From contig NC_134707.1 of assembly GCF_043290135.1 (NCBI RefSeq), positions 143,407,319 to 143,471,318 on the forward strand: DNA of 64,000 bases. The letters run 5' to 3'. Of this stretch, positions 12,707 to 24,716 are shown piece by piece. Source of the stretch: Rhipicephalus microplus. Lineage: Eukaryota > Arthropoda > Arachnida > Ixodida > Ixodidae. Made by a program: the position numbers and the translations under genes. A model generated the notes under the pieces. It had not been told where the DNA came from and made no database searches. It saw nothing but the letters and a program-made list of their open reading frames with translations. Each line of letters starts with the position of its first letter. Position 1 is the first letter of the stretch.

Positions 12707-15700
12707 CCAACTGGAAACTCTGCAACTAGAAACTCCGCAACTAGAAACTTCACAACTAGAAACTCCACAACTTGAAACACCACAACTACATACTCCACAA
12801 CTACAAATTGCACAACTAGAAACTCCACAACCAGAAACTCCGAAACTAGAAACTCCGCAGCTAGAAACTCCACAACTTTAGACTTCGCAACTAGAAACTC
12901 GGCAGCTAGAATATCCACAACTAGAAACTCTGCGACTAGAAACTCCGAAACTACAAATTCCGCAACCTGAAACTCCGCAACTAGAAACTCCACAGCTAGA
13001 AACTCCACAACTTGAGACTTCGCAACTAGAAACTCGGCAACTAGAATCTCCACAACTAGAAACTCTGCAACTAGAAACTCCGCAACTAGAAACTCCACAA
13101 CTAGAGCTCCACAACTAGAAACTCCACCACTAGAAACTCCACAACTACGAACCTCACAACTAGAAACTCCACAGCCAGAAACTCCACAACTAGAAACTCC
13201 ACAGCCAGAAACTCCACAACTAGAAACTCCACATCTAGAAATTCCGCAACAACAAACTCCACAACTAGAAACTCCACAACTAGAAATTTCACAGAGACTC
13301 AACAACTAGAGACTCCTCAACTAAAAGCTCCACAACTAGAAACTTTACAACTAGAAACTCCGCAACTAGGAACCCGACAACTAGAAACTGAACAACTAGA
13401 AACTCCACACCTATTATTTCAACACCTTGAAACTCCACAACTAAAACTCCACAACTAAAACTTCACAACTAGAAACTCCACAACTAGAAACTCCGCAACT
13501 AGACTCTCCCCAACTAGAAACTCCCCAACTAGAAACTCTGCAACTAGAAACTCCGCAACTAGAAACTCTGCAACTAGAAACTCCGTAACTAGAAACTCCA
13601 CAGCTAGAAACCCCACAACTATAAACTTCACAACTAGAAACTCCACAACTAGAAACTCCGCAACTAGACTCTCCCCAACTAGAAACTCCCCAACTAGAAA
13701 CTCTGCAACTAGAAACTCCGCAACTAGAAACTCTGCAACTAGAAACTCCGTAACTAGAAACTCCACAGCTAGAAACCCCACAACTATAAACTTCACAACT
13801 AGAAACTCCACAACTAGAAACTCCGAAACTAGAAACTCCGCAGCTAGAAACTCCACAACTTGAGACTTCGCAGCTAGAAACTCGGCAACTAGAATCTCCA
13901 CAACTAGAAACTCTGCGACTAGAAACTCCGCAACTACAAACTCCGCAACCTGAAACTCAACAACTAGAGACTCCACAACTAGAGACTCCGCAACTAGAAA
14001 CTCCACAGCTAGAAACTCCGCAACTAGAAACTCCACAACTTGAAACTCCTCCACTAGAATCTCCACAACTAGAAAACTCCGCAACTAGAAACTCTGCAAC
14101 TAGAAACTCTGCAACTAAAAACTCCGCAACTAGAAACTCAAGAGCCAGAAACTCCACAACTTGAAACACCACAACTAGATACTCGACAACTACAAATTCC
14201 ACAACTAGAAACTCCACAACTAGAAACTCCGCAACTTGAGACTTCGCAACTAAAAACTCGGCAGCTAGTATTTCCACAACTAGAAACTCTGCAACTAGAA
14301 ACTCCGCAACTAGAAACTCCACAACTAGAAACTCCACAACTAGAGACTCCACAACTAGAAACTCCACAACTACAAACCCCACAACTAGAAACTCCACAAC
14401 TTGAAACTCCACAATTTGAGAGTTCGCAACTAGAAACTCCAACTGTAGAAACTCCACAACTAGAGACTCCACAACTAGAAACTCCACAACTAGAAGCTCT
14501 GCAACTAGAAACTCCACAACTGGAAAACTCCGCAACTAGAAACTCTGCAACTAGAAACTCCGCAACTAGAAACTTCACACCTAGAAACTCCACAACTTGA
14601 AACACCACAACTAGATACTCCACAACTACAAATTGCACAACTAGAAACTCCACAACCAGAAACTCCGAAACTAGAAACTCCGCAGCTAAAAACTTCACAA
14701 CTTGAGACTTCGCAACTAGAAACTCGGCAACTAGAATCTCCACAACTAGAAACTCTGCGACTAGAAAATCCGCAACTACAAACTCCGCAACCTGAAACTC
14801 CGCAACTAGAAACTCCACAGCTAGAAACTTCACAACTTGAGACTTCGCAACTAGAAACTCGGCAACTAGAATCTCCACAACTAGAAACTCTGCAACTAGA
14901 AACTCCGCAACTAGAATCTCCACAGCTAGAAACTCCACAACTAGGAACTCCACAACTAGAAACTCCACACCTATTATTTCAACACCTTGAAACTCCACAA
15001 CTAAAACTCCACAACTAAAACTTCACAGCTAGAAACTCCACGACTAGAAACTCCGCAACTAGACTCTCCCCAACTAGAAACTCCCCAACTAGAAACTCTG
15101 CAACTAGAAACTCCGCAACTAGAAACTCTGCAACTAGAAACTCCGTAACTAGAAACTCCACAGCTAGAAACCCCACAACTATAAACTTCACAACTACAAA
15201 TTCCACAACTAGAAACTCGACAACTGGAAACTCCGCAACTACAAACTCCGCAAATAGAAACTTTACAGCTAGAAACTCCACAACTTGAGACTTCGCAACT
15301 AGAAACTCTGCTACAAGAAATTCCGCAACGAGAATCTCCACAGCTAGTAACTCCGCAACTAGAAACTCCACAACTTGAAACTCCGCCTCTAGAATCTCCA
15401 CAACTTGAAAACTCCGCAACTAGAAACTCTGCAACCAGAAACTCCGCAACTAGAAACTCCACAGCTAGAAACTCCACAACTTGAAACACCACAACTAGAT
15501 ACTCCACAACTACAAATTGCACAACTAGAAACTCCCCAACTAGAAACTCCGCAACTAGAAACTCCGCAGCTAGAAACTCCACAACTTGAGACTTCGCAGC
15601 TGGAAACTCGGCAACTAGTATCTCCACAACTAGAAAACTCCGCAACTAGAAACTCTGCAACTCTAAACTCCGCAACTAGAAACTCCACAGCTAGAAACTC

Positions 15701-15956
15701 CACAACTAGAAACTCCACAACTAGAGACTCCACAACTAGAAACTCCACAACTACGAACCCCACAACTACGAACCCCACTACTAGCAACTCCACAACTAGA
15801 AACTCCACAATTAGAAACTCCACAACTTGAGACTTCGCAACTACAAACTCCACAACTAGAAACTGCACTACTAGACTCTCCAAAACTAGAAACTCCACAA
15901 CTACAAACTCCACAACTAGAAACTCCACAACTACGAACCTCGCAACTAGAAACTCC
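12707..15956. repeat. Domain B copy 1 (3.25-kb higher-order unit)
   Basis: Collinear with 15957-19385 at offset 3249-3251. The rare monomer CTATTATTTCAACAC occurs twice per unit, at 13411 and 14971 here and at 16662 and 18220 in copy 2. The unit is thus two related halves of about 1.56 and 1.69 kb. Each half carries CTAAAACTCCACAA followed by CTAAAACTTCACA just after the marker. No gene is seen. Confidence 0.87.
13499..13828. repeat. Two tandem 165-bp units (11 monomers each)
   Basis: The ordered string beginning CTAGACTCTCCCCAA starts at 13499 and again at 13664, exactly 165 bp apart, which is 11 monomers. The pair is inherited by domain B copy 2 at 16750 and 16915. A shorter form with 150-bp spacing (10 monomers) lies at 38302 and 38452. 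Each unit includes two shifts between CTCTGCAA and CTCCGCAA and one CTATAAACTTCACAA. Confidence 0.85.
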
Positions 15957-18900
15957 ACAACTGGAAACTCTGCAACTAGAAACTCCGCAACTAGAAACTT
16001 CACACCTAGAAACTCCACAACTTGAAACACCACAACTACATACTCCACAACTACAAATTGCACAACTAGAAACTCCACAACCAGAAACTCCGAAACTAGA
16101 AACTCCGCAGCTAGAAACTCCACAACTTTAGACTTCGCAACTAGAAACTCGGCAGCTAGAATATCCACAACTAGAAACTCTGCGACTAGAAACTCCGAAA
16201 CTACAAATTCCGCAACCTGAAACTCCGCAACTAGAAACTCCACAGCTAGAAACTCCACAACTTGAGACTTCGCAACTAGAAACTCGGCAACTAGAATCTC
16301 CACAACTAGAAACTCTGCAACTAGAAACTCCGCAACTAGAAACTCCACAAATAGAGACTCCACAACTAGAAACTCCACCACTAGAAACTCCACAACTACG
16401 AACCTCACAACTAGAAACTCCACAGCCAGAAACTCCACAACTAGAAACTCCACAGCCAGAAACTCCACAACTAGAAACTCCACATCTAGAAATTCCGCAA
16501 CAACAAACTCCACAACTAGAAACTCCACAACTAGAAATTTCACAGAGACTCAACAACTAGAGACTCCTCAACTAAAAGCTCCACAACTAGAAACTTTACA
16601 ACTAGAAACTCCGCAACTAGGAACCCGACAACTAGAAACTGAACAACTAGAAACTCCACACCTATTATTTCAACACCTTGAAACTCCACAACTAAAACTC
16701 CACAACTAAAACTTCACAACTAGAAACTCCACAACTAGAAACTCCGCAACTAGACTCTCCCCAACTAGAAACTCCCCAACTAGAAACTCTGCAACTAGAA
16801 ACTCCGCAACTAGAAACTCTGCAACTAGAAACTCCGTAACTAGAAACTCCACAGCTAGAAACCCCACAACTATAAACTTCACAACTAGAAACTCCACAAC
16901 TAGAAACTCTGCAACTAGACTCTCCCCAACTAGAAACTCCCCAACTAGAAACTCTGCAACTAGAAACTCCGCAACTAGAAACTCTGCAACTAGAATCTCC
17001 GTAACTAGAAACTCCACAGCTAGAAACCCCACAACTATAAACTTCACAACTAGAAACTCCACAACTAGAAACTCCGAAACTAGAAACTCCGCAGCTAGAA
17101 ACTCCACAACTTGAGACTTCGCAGCTAGAAACTCGGCAACTAGAATCTCCACAACTAGAAACTCTGCGACTAGAAACTCCGCAACTACAAACTCCGCAAC
17201 CTGAAACTCAACAACTAGAGACTCCACAACTAGAGACTCCGCAACTAGAAACTCCACAGCTAGAAACTCCGCAACTAGAAACTCCAAACTTGAAAATCCT
17301 CCACTAGAATCTCCACAACTAGAAAACTCCGCAACTAGAAACTCTGCAACTAGAAACTCTGCAACTAAAAACTCCGCAACTAGAAACTCAAGAGCCAGAA
17401 ACTCCACAACTTGAAACACCACAACTAGATACTCGACAACTACAAATTCCACAACTAGAAACTCCACAACTAGAAACTCCGCAACTTGAGACTTCGCAAC
17501 TAAAAACTCGGCAGCTAGTATTTCCACAACTAGAAACTCTGCAACTAGAAACTCCGCAACTAGAAACTCCAAACTAGAAACTCCACAACTAGAGACTCCA
17601 CAACTAGAAACTCCACAACTACAAACCCCACAACTAGAAACTCCACAACTTGAAACTCCACAATTTGAGAGTTCGCAACTAGAAACTCCAACTGTAGAAA
17701 CTCCACAACTAGAGACTCCACAACTAGAAACTCCACAACTAGAAGCTCTGCAACTAGAAACTCCACAACTGGAAAACTCCGCAACTAGAAACTCTGCAAC
17801 TAGAAACTCCGCAACTAGAAACTTCACACCTAGAAACTCCACAACTTGAAACACCACAACTAGATACTCCACAACTACAAATTGCACAACTAGAAACTCC
17901 ACAACCAGAAACTCCGAAACTAGAAACTCCGCAGCTAAAAACTTCACAACTTGAGACTTCGCAACTAGAAACTCGGCAACTAGAATCTCCACAACTAGAA
18001 ACTCTGCGACTAGAAATTCCGCAACTACAAACTCCGCAACCTGAAACTCCGCAACTAGAAACTCCACAGCTAGAAACTTCACAACTTGAGACTTCGCAAC
18101 TAGAAACTCGGCAACTAGAATCTCCACAACTAGAAACTCTGCAACTAGAAACTCCGCAACTAGAATCTCCACAGCTAGAAACTCCACAACTAGGAACTCC
18201 ACAACTAGAAACTCCACACCTATTATTTCAACACCTTGAAACTCCACAACTAAAACTCCACAACTAAAACTTCACAGCTAGAAACTCCACGACTAGAAAC
18301 TCCGCAACTAGACTCTCCCCAACTAGAAACTCCCCAACTAGAAACTCTGCAACTAGAAACTCCGCAACTAGAAACTCTGCAACTAGAAACTCCGTAACTA
18401 GAAACTCCACAGCTAGAAACCCCACAACTATAAACTTCACAACTACAAATTCCACAACTAGAAACTCGACAACTGGAAACTCCGCAACTACAAACTCCGC
18501 AACTAGAAACTTTACAGCTAGAAACTCCACAACTTGAGACTTCGCAACTAGAAACTCTGCTACAAGAAATTCCGCAACGAGAATCTCCACAGCTAGTAAC
18601 TCCGCAACTAGAAACTCCACAACTTGAAACTCCGCCTCTAGAATCTCCACAACTTGAAAACTCCGCAACTAGAAACTCTGCAACCAGAAACTCCGCAACT
18701 AGAAACTCCACAGCTAGAAACTCCACAACTTGAAACACCACAACTAGATACTCCACAACTACAAATTGCACAACTAGAAACTCCCCAACTAGAAACTCCG
18801 CAACTAGAAACTCCGCAGCTAGAAACTCCACAACTTGAGACTTCGCAGCTGGAAACTCGGCAACTAGTATCTCCACAACTAGAAACTCTGCGACTAGAAA

Positions 18901-19385
18901 CTCCGCAACTACAAACTCCGCAACCTGAAACTCAACAACTAGAGACTGCACAACTAGAGACTCCGCAACTAGAAACTCCACAGCTAGAAACTCCGCAACT
19001 AGAAACTCCACAACTTGAAACTCCGCCATTAGAATCTCCACAACTAGAAAACTGCGCAACTAGAAACTCTGCAACTCTAAACTCCGCAACTAGAAACTCC
19101 ACAGCTAGAAACTCCACAACTAGAAACTCCACAACTAGAGACTCCACAACTAGAAACTCCACAACTACGAACCCCACAACTACGAACCCCACTACTAGCA
19201 ACTCCACAACTAGAAACTCCACAATTAGAAACTCCACAACTTGAGACTTCGCAACTACAAACTCCACAACTAGAAACTGCACTACTAGAGTCTCCAAAAC
19301 TAGAAACTCCACAACTACAAACTCCACAACTAGAAACTCCACAACTACGAACCTCGCAACTAGAAACTCCACAACTTGAAACTCT
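15957..19385. repeat. Domain B copy 2
   Basis: Partner of 12707-15956. Offset is 3249-3251 up to about 18870, then becomes 3414 because of a 165-bp insertion. After about 19385 the two copies part: copy 1 restarts the B unit, whereas this copy runs into sequence that matches 37470-38260 at offset 18088. The longest open frame of the window (16706-18247, minus strand, 513 codons) lies here. It opens with GTG, is a VEFLV-period reading, and is not called a gene. Confidence 0.86.
18872..19036. repeat. 165-bp (11-monomer) insertion in domain B copy 2
   Basis: Positions 15601 and 18850 align at offset 3249, but CTCTAAACTCCGCAA at 15661 and 19075 aligns at offset 3414. The difference is 165 bp, exactly 11 monomers. 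The extra segment resembles the stretch near 13910-14070 (CTCTGCGACTAG, then CCTGAAACTCAACAA), so the likely donor is elsewhere in the B unit. The exact edge is uncertain by a monomer. Confidence 0.75.
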
Positions 19386-20510
19386 GCAACTAGAAACTCC
19401 ACAACTAGAAAAGTCCGCAACTAGAAACTCTGCAACTAAAAACTCCGCAACTAGAAACTCCAGAGACAGAAACTGCACAACTTGAAACACCACAACTAGA
19501 TACTCCTCAACTACAAATTTCACAACTAGAAACTCCACAACTAGAAACTCCGCAACTTGAGACTTCGCAACTAGAAATTCGGCAACTAGAATCTCCACAA
19601 CTAGAAACTCTGCAACTAGAAACTCCGCAACTAGAAACTCCACAGCTAGAAACTCAACAACTAGAGACTCCACAACTAGAAACTCCACAACTAGAAACTC
19701 CACAACTAGAGACTCCACAACTAGAAACTCCATAACTACAAACCCGACAACTAGAATTTACACAACTAGAAACTCCACAACTTGAGAGTTCGCAACTAGA
19801 AACTCCACAACTAGAAACTCCACAACTAGAGACTCCACAACTAGAAACTCCACCACTAGAAACTCCACAACTACGAACCTCACAACTAGAAATTCCACAA
19901 CTAGAAACTCCACAGCCAGAAACTCCACAACTAGAAACTCCACATCTAGAAACTCCGCAACAACAAACTCCACAACTAGAAACTCCACAACTAGAAATTT
20001 CACAACTAGAGACTCAACAACTAGAGACTCCTCAACTAAAAGCTCCACAACTAGAAACTCTACAACTAGAAACTCAACAACTAGAAACTCCACACCTATT
20101 ATTTCAACACCTTGAAACTCCACAACTAAAACTCTACAACTAAAACTTCACAACTAGAAACTCCACAACTAGAAACTCCGCAACTAGACTCTCCTCAACT
20201 AGAAACTCCCAACTAGAAACTCTGCAACTAGAAACTCCGCAACTAGAAACTCTGCAACTAGAAACTCCGTAACTAGAAACTCCACAGCTAGAAACCCCAC
20301 AACTATAAACTTCACAACTAGAATTTCCACAACTAGAAACTCCGCAACTAGACTCTCCCCAACTAGAAACTCCCCAACTACAGACTCCGCAACTAGAAAA
20401 CTCCGCAACTAGAAACTCCCAACTAGACACTCCACAACTAGAAACTCAACAACTTCAAAATCCACAACTAGAAACTCCACAATTTGAAACTCCACAACTA
20501 GATACTACAC
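19386..20510. repeat. Transition block between domains B and C
   Basis: Matches about 37470-38260 at offset 18088 up to the CTATTATTTCAACAC marker at 20096 (partner 38214). It then continues as a shortened B-like run with CTCCCAACTAG (14-bp) and CTAGACTCTCC monomers. No gene is seen. Confidence 0.72.
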
Positions 20511-21023
20511 AACTATGAATTCCACAACTAGAAACTCCACAACTAGAAACTCCGCAACTAGAAGCTCCGCAACTAGAATTTCCACAGCTAGAAACTCCAC
20601 AACTTGAGACTTCGCAACTAGAAACTCGGCAACTAGAAACCCGCCAACCACAAACTCCACAACTAGAAACTCCACAAGTTTAAACCCAAAAAATAGATAC
20701 TCCACAACTACAGACTCCACAACTAGAAACTCCCCAACTAGAAACTCCACAACTTGAAACTCCGCAACTAGAAACTCCGAAACTAGAAACTCCACAACTA
20801 GAAAACTCCGCAACGTGAAACTCTGCAACTAGAAACTCCGCAATTAGAAACTCCACAGTTAGAAACTTCATTACTTGAAACACCACAACTAGATACTCCA
20901 CAACTACGAATTCCACAACTACAAATTCCGCAACTGGAAACTCCACAACTGGAAACTCCGCAACTAGAAACTCCACAGCTAGAAACTCCACAACTTGAGA
21001 CTTCGCGACTAGAAACTCAGCAA
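20378..21023. repeat. C-type block matching 24733-25380
   Basis: Offset is 4355, then 4354 after a 1-bp deletion in the second copy (GAGACTCGCAA near 24961 against GAGACTTCGCAA here). It carries the marker CAACGTGAAACTCTGCAAC at 20811; other copies are at 25165, 27453, 40781, 46449, 56753, 58951 and 61423. Homology stops abruptly at 21024, where a different marker follows. Confidence 0.8.
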
Positions 21024-24000
21024 CTTGAAACTATACATACGAAATTCTGCAACTAGAAAATCCACAACTATAAACTCAAGTAGAAACTCTCCAACTGAAA
21101 ACTCCGCAACTAGAAACTCCGCAACTAGAAAATCCACAACTAGAAACTTCACAAGAAGAAACTCCCCAACAAGAAACTCCACAACTGGAAACTCCACAAC
21201 TAGAAACTCCACAACTGAAAACTCTGCCACTAGAAACTTTACAGCTAGAAACTCCACAACTTGAGACTTCGCAAATAGAAACTCGTCAACTGAAAAATCA
21301 ACCACTAGAAACTCCACAGCTAGAAACTCCACAACTAGAAACTCCACAACCAGAAACTCCACAACTAGAATTTCCGCAGCTAGAGACTCAACAAATAGAG
21401 ACTCCTCAACTAAAAGCTCCACAACTAGAAACTCCACAACTTAAAACTCCACAAGTTGCAACCCGACAACTAGAAACTCAACAACAGGAAACTCCACACC
21501 TATAAATTCCTCAACTTGAAACTCCACAACTAAATATTCCATAAGTAGAAACTCCACAGCTAGAATTTCCACAACTAGAATCCCCACATTTAGAAGCTAC
21601 ACAGATTGAAATTACACAACTAGAAATTCCACAACTGGAAACTCCGCAACTAGAAACTCTGCAACCGGAAACTTTACAGCTAGAAACTCCACAACTTGAG
21701 ACTTCGCAAATAGAAACTCGTCAACTGGAAACTCAACCACTAGAAACTCCACAGCTAGAAACTCCACAACTAGAAACTCCAGAACATGAAACCAAACAAA
21801 TAGATACTCCACAACTACAGACTCCACAACTTGAAACACCACAACTAGATACTCCGCATCTACAAATTCCGCAACTAGAAACTCCACAACCGGAAATTCC
21901 GGAACTAGAAATTCCCCAACTGGAACTCCACAACTAGAATCTCTGCAAATAGAAACTCCGCAACTAGAAAATCCACAGCTAGAAACCCCACAACTATAAA
22001 CTTCCCAACTAGCAACTCAACAACTAGAGACTGCACAACTATAGACTCCGCCACTAGAAACTCAACAGCTAGTAACTCCGCAACTAGAAACTCCACAACT
22101 TGAAACTCCGCCACTAGAAGCTCCACAACTAGAAAACTCCGCAACTAGAAACTCTGCAACAAGAAACTCCGCAACTAGAAACTCCACAGCTAGAGACTCC
22201 ACAACTTGAAACACCACATCTGGAAACTCCGCAACAACAAACTCTGCAACCACAAACTCCACAACTAGAAGTTCCACAGCTAGAAACTCAACAACTAGAG
22301 ACTTTTCAACTAAAAGCTCCACAACTAGAAACTCCACAACTAGAAACTCCGCAACTTGAAACCCGACAACTAGAAACTCAACAACTAGAAACTCCACACC
22401 TATAAATTCCTCAACTTGAAACTTTACAACTAAAACTCCATAACTAGAAACTCCACAACTAGAAACTCCACAACTAGAAACTCCGCAACTAGAAACTCCC
22501 CAACTAGAAACTCCACAACTAGAAACTCTGCAGCTAGAAACTCCGCAACTAGAAAATCTGCAAATTGAAACTCCACAGCTAGAAACTCCACAACTAGTAA
22601 CACCACAACTTGAGAGTTCGCAACTAGAAACTCCACAACTAGAAACTCCACAACTAGAGACTCCACAACTAGAAACTCCACCACTAGAAACTCCACAACT
22701 ACAAACCTCACAACTAGAAACTCCGCAACTGGAAACTCCAGAGCCAGAAACTCTACAACTAGAAAAACCACATCTAGAAACTCCGCAACAACAAACTCTG
22801 CTACTAGAAACTCCACAACTAGAATTTCCGCAGCTAGAGACTCAACAACTAGAGACTCCTCAACTAAAAGCTCCACAACTAGACACTCCACAACTAGAAA
22901 CTCCTCAACTAGAAACCCGACAACTAGAAACTCAACAACTAGAAACTCCACACCAATAAATTCCTCAACTTGAAACTCCACAACTAAAACTCCACTACTA
23001 GAAACTCCACAACTAGAAACTCCGCAACTAGAAACTCCCCAACTAGAAACTGAACAACTAGAAACTCCACACCTATAAATTCCTCAACTTGAAACTCCAC
23101 AACTAAAACTCCACTACTAGAAACTCCACAACTAGAAACTCCGCAACTAGAAACTCCCCAACTAGAAACTCCACAACTAGAATCTCTGCAACTAGAAACT
23201 CCGCAACTAGAAACTCTGCAACTAGAAACTCCGCAACTAGAAACTCCACAGCTAGAAACCGCACAACTATAAACTTCACAACTAGCAACTCAACAACTAT
23301 AGACTGCACAAATAAAGACTCCGCCACTAGAAACTCCACAGCTAGTAACTCCGCAACTAGAAACTTCACAACTTGAAACTCCGCCACTAGAATCTCCACA
23401 ACTAGGAAACTCCGCAACTAGAAACTCTGCCACTAGAAACTCCACAGCTAGAAACTCCGCAACTTGAAACATCACAACTAGATACTCCACAACTACAAAT
23501 TCCACAACTAGAAACTCCACAACTAGAAACTCCACAACTAGAAACTCTGCAACTAGAAACTCCACAGCTAGAAACTTCACAACTTGATACTTCGCAACAA
23601 GAAACTCGGCAACTAGAATCTCCACAACTAGAAACTATGCAACTGGAAACTCCGCAACTACAAACTACGCAACTAGAAACTTCACAGCTAGAAATTCCAC
23701 AACTTGAGACTTCGCAAATAGAAACTAGTAAACTAGAAACTCAACAACTAGAAACTCCACAGCTAGAAACTCCACAACTAGAAACTCCACAACTTGAGAG
23801 TTCGCAACTAGAAAGTCCACAACTAGAAACTCCACAACTAGAGACTCCACAACTAGAAACTCCACCACTAGAAACTCCACAACTACAAACCTCACAACTA
23901 GAAACTCCGCAACTGGAAACTCCAGAGCCAGAAACTCTACAACTAGAAAAACCACATCTAGAAACTCCGCAACAACAAACTCTGCAACTAGAAACTCCAC

Positions 24001-24716
24001 AACTAGAATTTCCGCAGCTAGATGCTCAACAACTAGAGACTCCTCAACTAAAAGCTCCACCACTAGACACTCCACAACTAGAAACTCCGCAACTAGAAAC
24101 CCGACAACTAGAAACTCAACAACTACAAACTCCACACCTATAAATTCCTCAACTTGAAACTCCACAACTAGAAACTCCACAACTAGAAACTCCACAACTA
24201 GAAGCTCCGCAACTAGAAACTCCCCAACTAGAAACTTCACAACTAGAAACTCTGCAGCTAGAAACTCCGCAACTAGAAACTGCAAATAGAAACTCCGCAA
24301 CTAGAAACTCCACAACTTGAAACTCTGCAAATCGAAACTCTGCAAATAGAAAATCTACAACTAGAAACTCGAAAACTAAAAACTCCATCTAGAAACTCTA
24401 CAACTAGAAACTTCACAACTAGAAACTCCACAAATGCGAACTCCAAAATTTAGACTCCACAACTAGAAACTACACAGATTGAAGTTCCACAACTAGCATC
24501 TCCCCAACTGAAAATTCCGCCACTAGAAACTCTGCCACTAGAAACTTTACAGCTAGAAACTCCACAACTTGAGACTTCGCAAGTAGAAACTCGTCAACTG
24601 GAAACTCAACCACTAGAAACTCCACAGCTAGAAACTCCACAACTAGAAACTCCACAACTTGAAACCCAACAAATAGATACTCCACAACTACAGACTCCAC
24701 AACTTGAAACACCACA
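21024..24716. repeat. Domain C copy 1 (3.7 kb)
   Basis: Collinear with 28157-31831. Offset is 7133, then 7118 after a one-monomer difference near 23510/30645, then 7115 after a 3-bp difference near 24025/31147. It begins at a strongly diverged monomer pair containing ACTATACATACGAAATTC, also present at 28157, 41441 and 47109. A related stretch lies at 48698-51180. + strand frames here (for example 23637-24143, with an ATG from the variant CTAGAAACTATGCAA) are LETPQ-period readings. Confidence 0.87.

Noticed and set aside
14837..14862. CENP-B box from adjoining TTCG and CTCGGC in neighbouring monomers
   Set aside because: In TTCGCAACTAGAAACTCGGC the CGG falls 5 bp too far from TTCG and the required A and CGGG are absent.
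16706..18247. 513-codon minus-strand open frame as a gene for a pentapeptide-repeat protein
   Set aside because: The AEFLV/VEFLV period superficially fits the pentapeptide-repeat pattern (hydrophobic F at the centre, A or V two before it). But the frame opens with GTG, switches to CGVSS-type reading at monomer indels, has no non-repeat domain, and the related copy at 12.7-15.9 kb is broken differently. Common variants change residues in this frame.
21024..21052. Transposon or insertion-site scar at the ATACATACG marker
   Set aside because: It is only a pair of diverged monomers in near-normal register (29 bp for two units), with no inverted ends or target duplication; better read as mutated monomers next to a recombination joint.
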